In this document: piece by piece, positions 7,761 to 7,925 of the stretch
Layout: each line of letters opens with the position of its first letter
Numbering within the stretch: position 1 is the stretch's first letter
NCBI GenBank assembly: GCA_027080405.1
Contig: JALWSL010000087.1
Location: forward strand, 1-7,925
DNA length: 7,925 nt
Direction: 5' to 3'
Source of the DNA: Planctomycetaceae bacterium
Lineage (GTDB): Bacteria; Planctomycetota; Planctomycetia; Planctomycetales; Planctomycetaceae
The notes under the pieces: model-generated
Database searches by the model: none
The model's input: only the letters and a program-made list of their open reading frames with translations
What the model was told of the DNA's origin: nothing
Made by a program: the position numbers and the translations under genes

Positions 7761-7925
7761 TCATCGTGGATTCCCCAATTCCACCTCTGTTTCATCGACT
7801 TCTTTTCCACGGCGATACGTGATGCTGACTTTCGTTTTCGGTTTGAGTGAATCGATCACTTTCCAGAAATCTTTTCGCGTGACCACTTCTGTCTGGTTCA
7901 CTTTCAAAATGAGATCCCCTGCAAC
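7761..7925 (-). CDS. C-terminal end of a PDZ-domain protein (runs off the right edge)
   Basis: The last 54 residues of a protein whose start lies beyond the window. The fragment begins VAGDLILKVNQTEV, the typical core of a PDZ domain (the 'aGD.Il.vng..v' strand-turn), continues with a helix (RKDFWKVIDSL) and ends with two strands (KVSITYRRGKEV, ETEVEL) before the stop TGA at 7763-7761. Such a C-terminal PDZ domain is found in HtrA/DegP-type serine proteases and in many planctomycete secreted or periplasmic proteins. The catalytic part is not in view, so protease activity cannot be claimed. It is upstream of, and on the same strand as, the cimA leader, but the leader has its own promoter and the two are about 300 bases apart. 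Confidence 0.85.
   Translation of the reverse strand, partial: VAGDLILKVNQTEVVTRKDFWKVIDSLKPKTKVSITYRRGKEVDETEVELGNPR

Overview
The window looks like chromosomal DNA of a planctomycete (Planctomycetales, Gimesia/Rubinisphaera-like). This rests on gene style, moderate GC, weak Shine-Dalgarno sites and the long valyl-tRNA synthetase with a lineage-style insertion. It is an inference, not a database result. Every gene I can support lies on the minus strand, so transcription runs from right to left.

Right to left: the window opens inside the 3' end of a PDZ-domain protein gene (7761-7925), followed by about 290 bases with no convincing gene (7467-7760). Next comes a compact regulatory leader (about 7283-7466). 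It has a sigma70-like promoter, a 17-codon isoleucine-rich leader ORF, two mutually exclusive hairpins and a very strong intrinsic terminator. This leader precedes cimA (5523-7097), the citramalate synthase that starts the threonine-independent isoleucine pathway. The arrangement reads as a classical ribosome-mediated transcription attenuator that would sense isoleucyl-tRNA supply, and it is the main discovery of the window.

Below cimA lie valS (valyl-tRNA synthetase, 2434-5424) and a short PhnA/YjdM-domain protein (2200-2409), only 24 bases after valS. cimA, valS and the PhnA-like gene could share readthrough transcription, which would place an amino-acid biosynthetic gene and a branched-chain aminoacyl-tRNA synthetase under one attenuated transcript.

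The left part holds a lone STAS-domain protein (1749-2081), a beta-lactamase-family serine hydrolase (464-1639) and, overlapping its stop codon by ATGA, the start of an ArsB/NhaD/SLC13-type membrane transporter that runs off the left edge (1-467). The last two are probably translationally coupled.

I see no rRNA, tRNA, insertion sequence, CRISPR array or phage gene.
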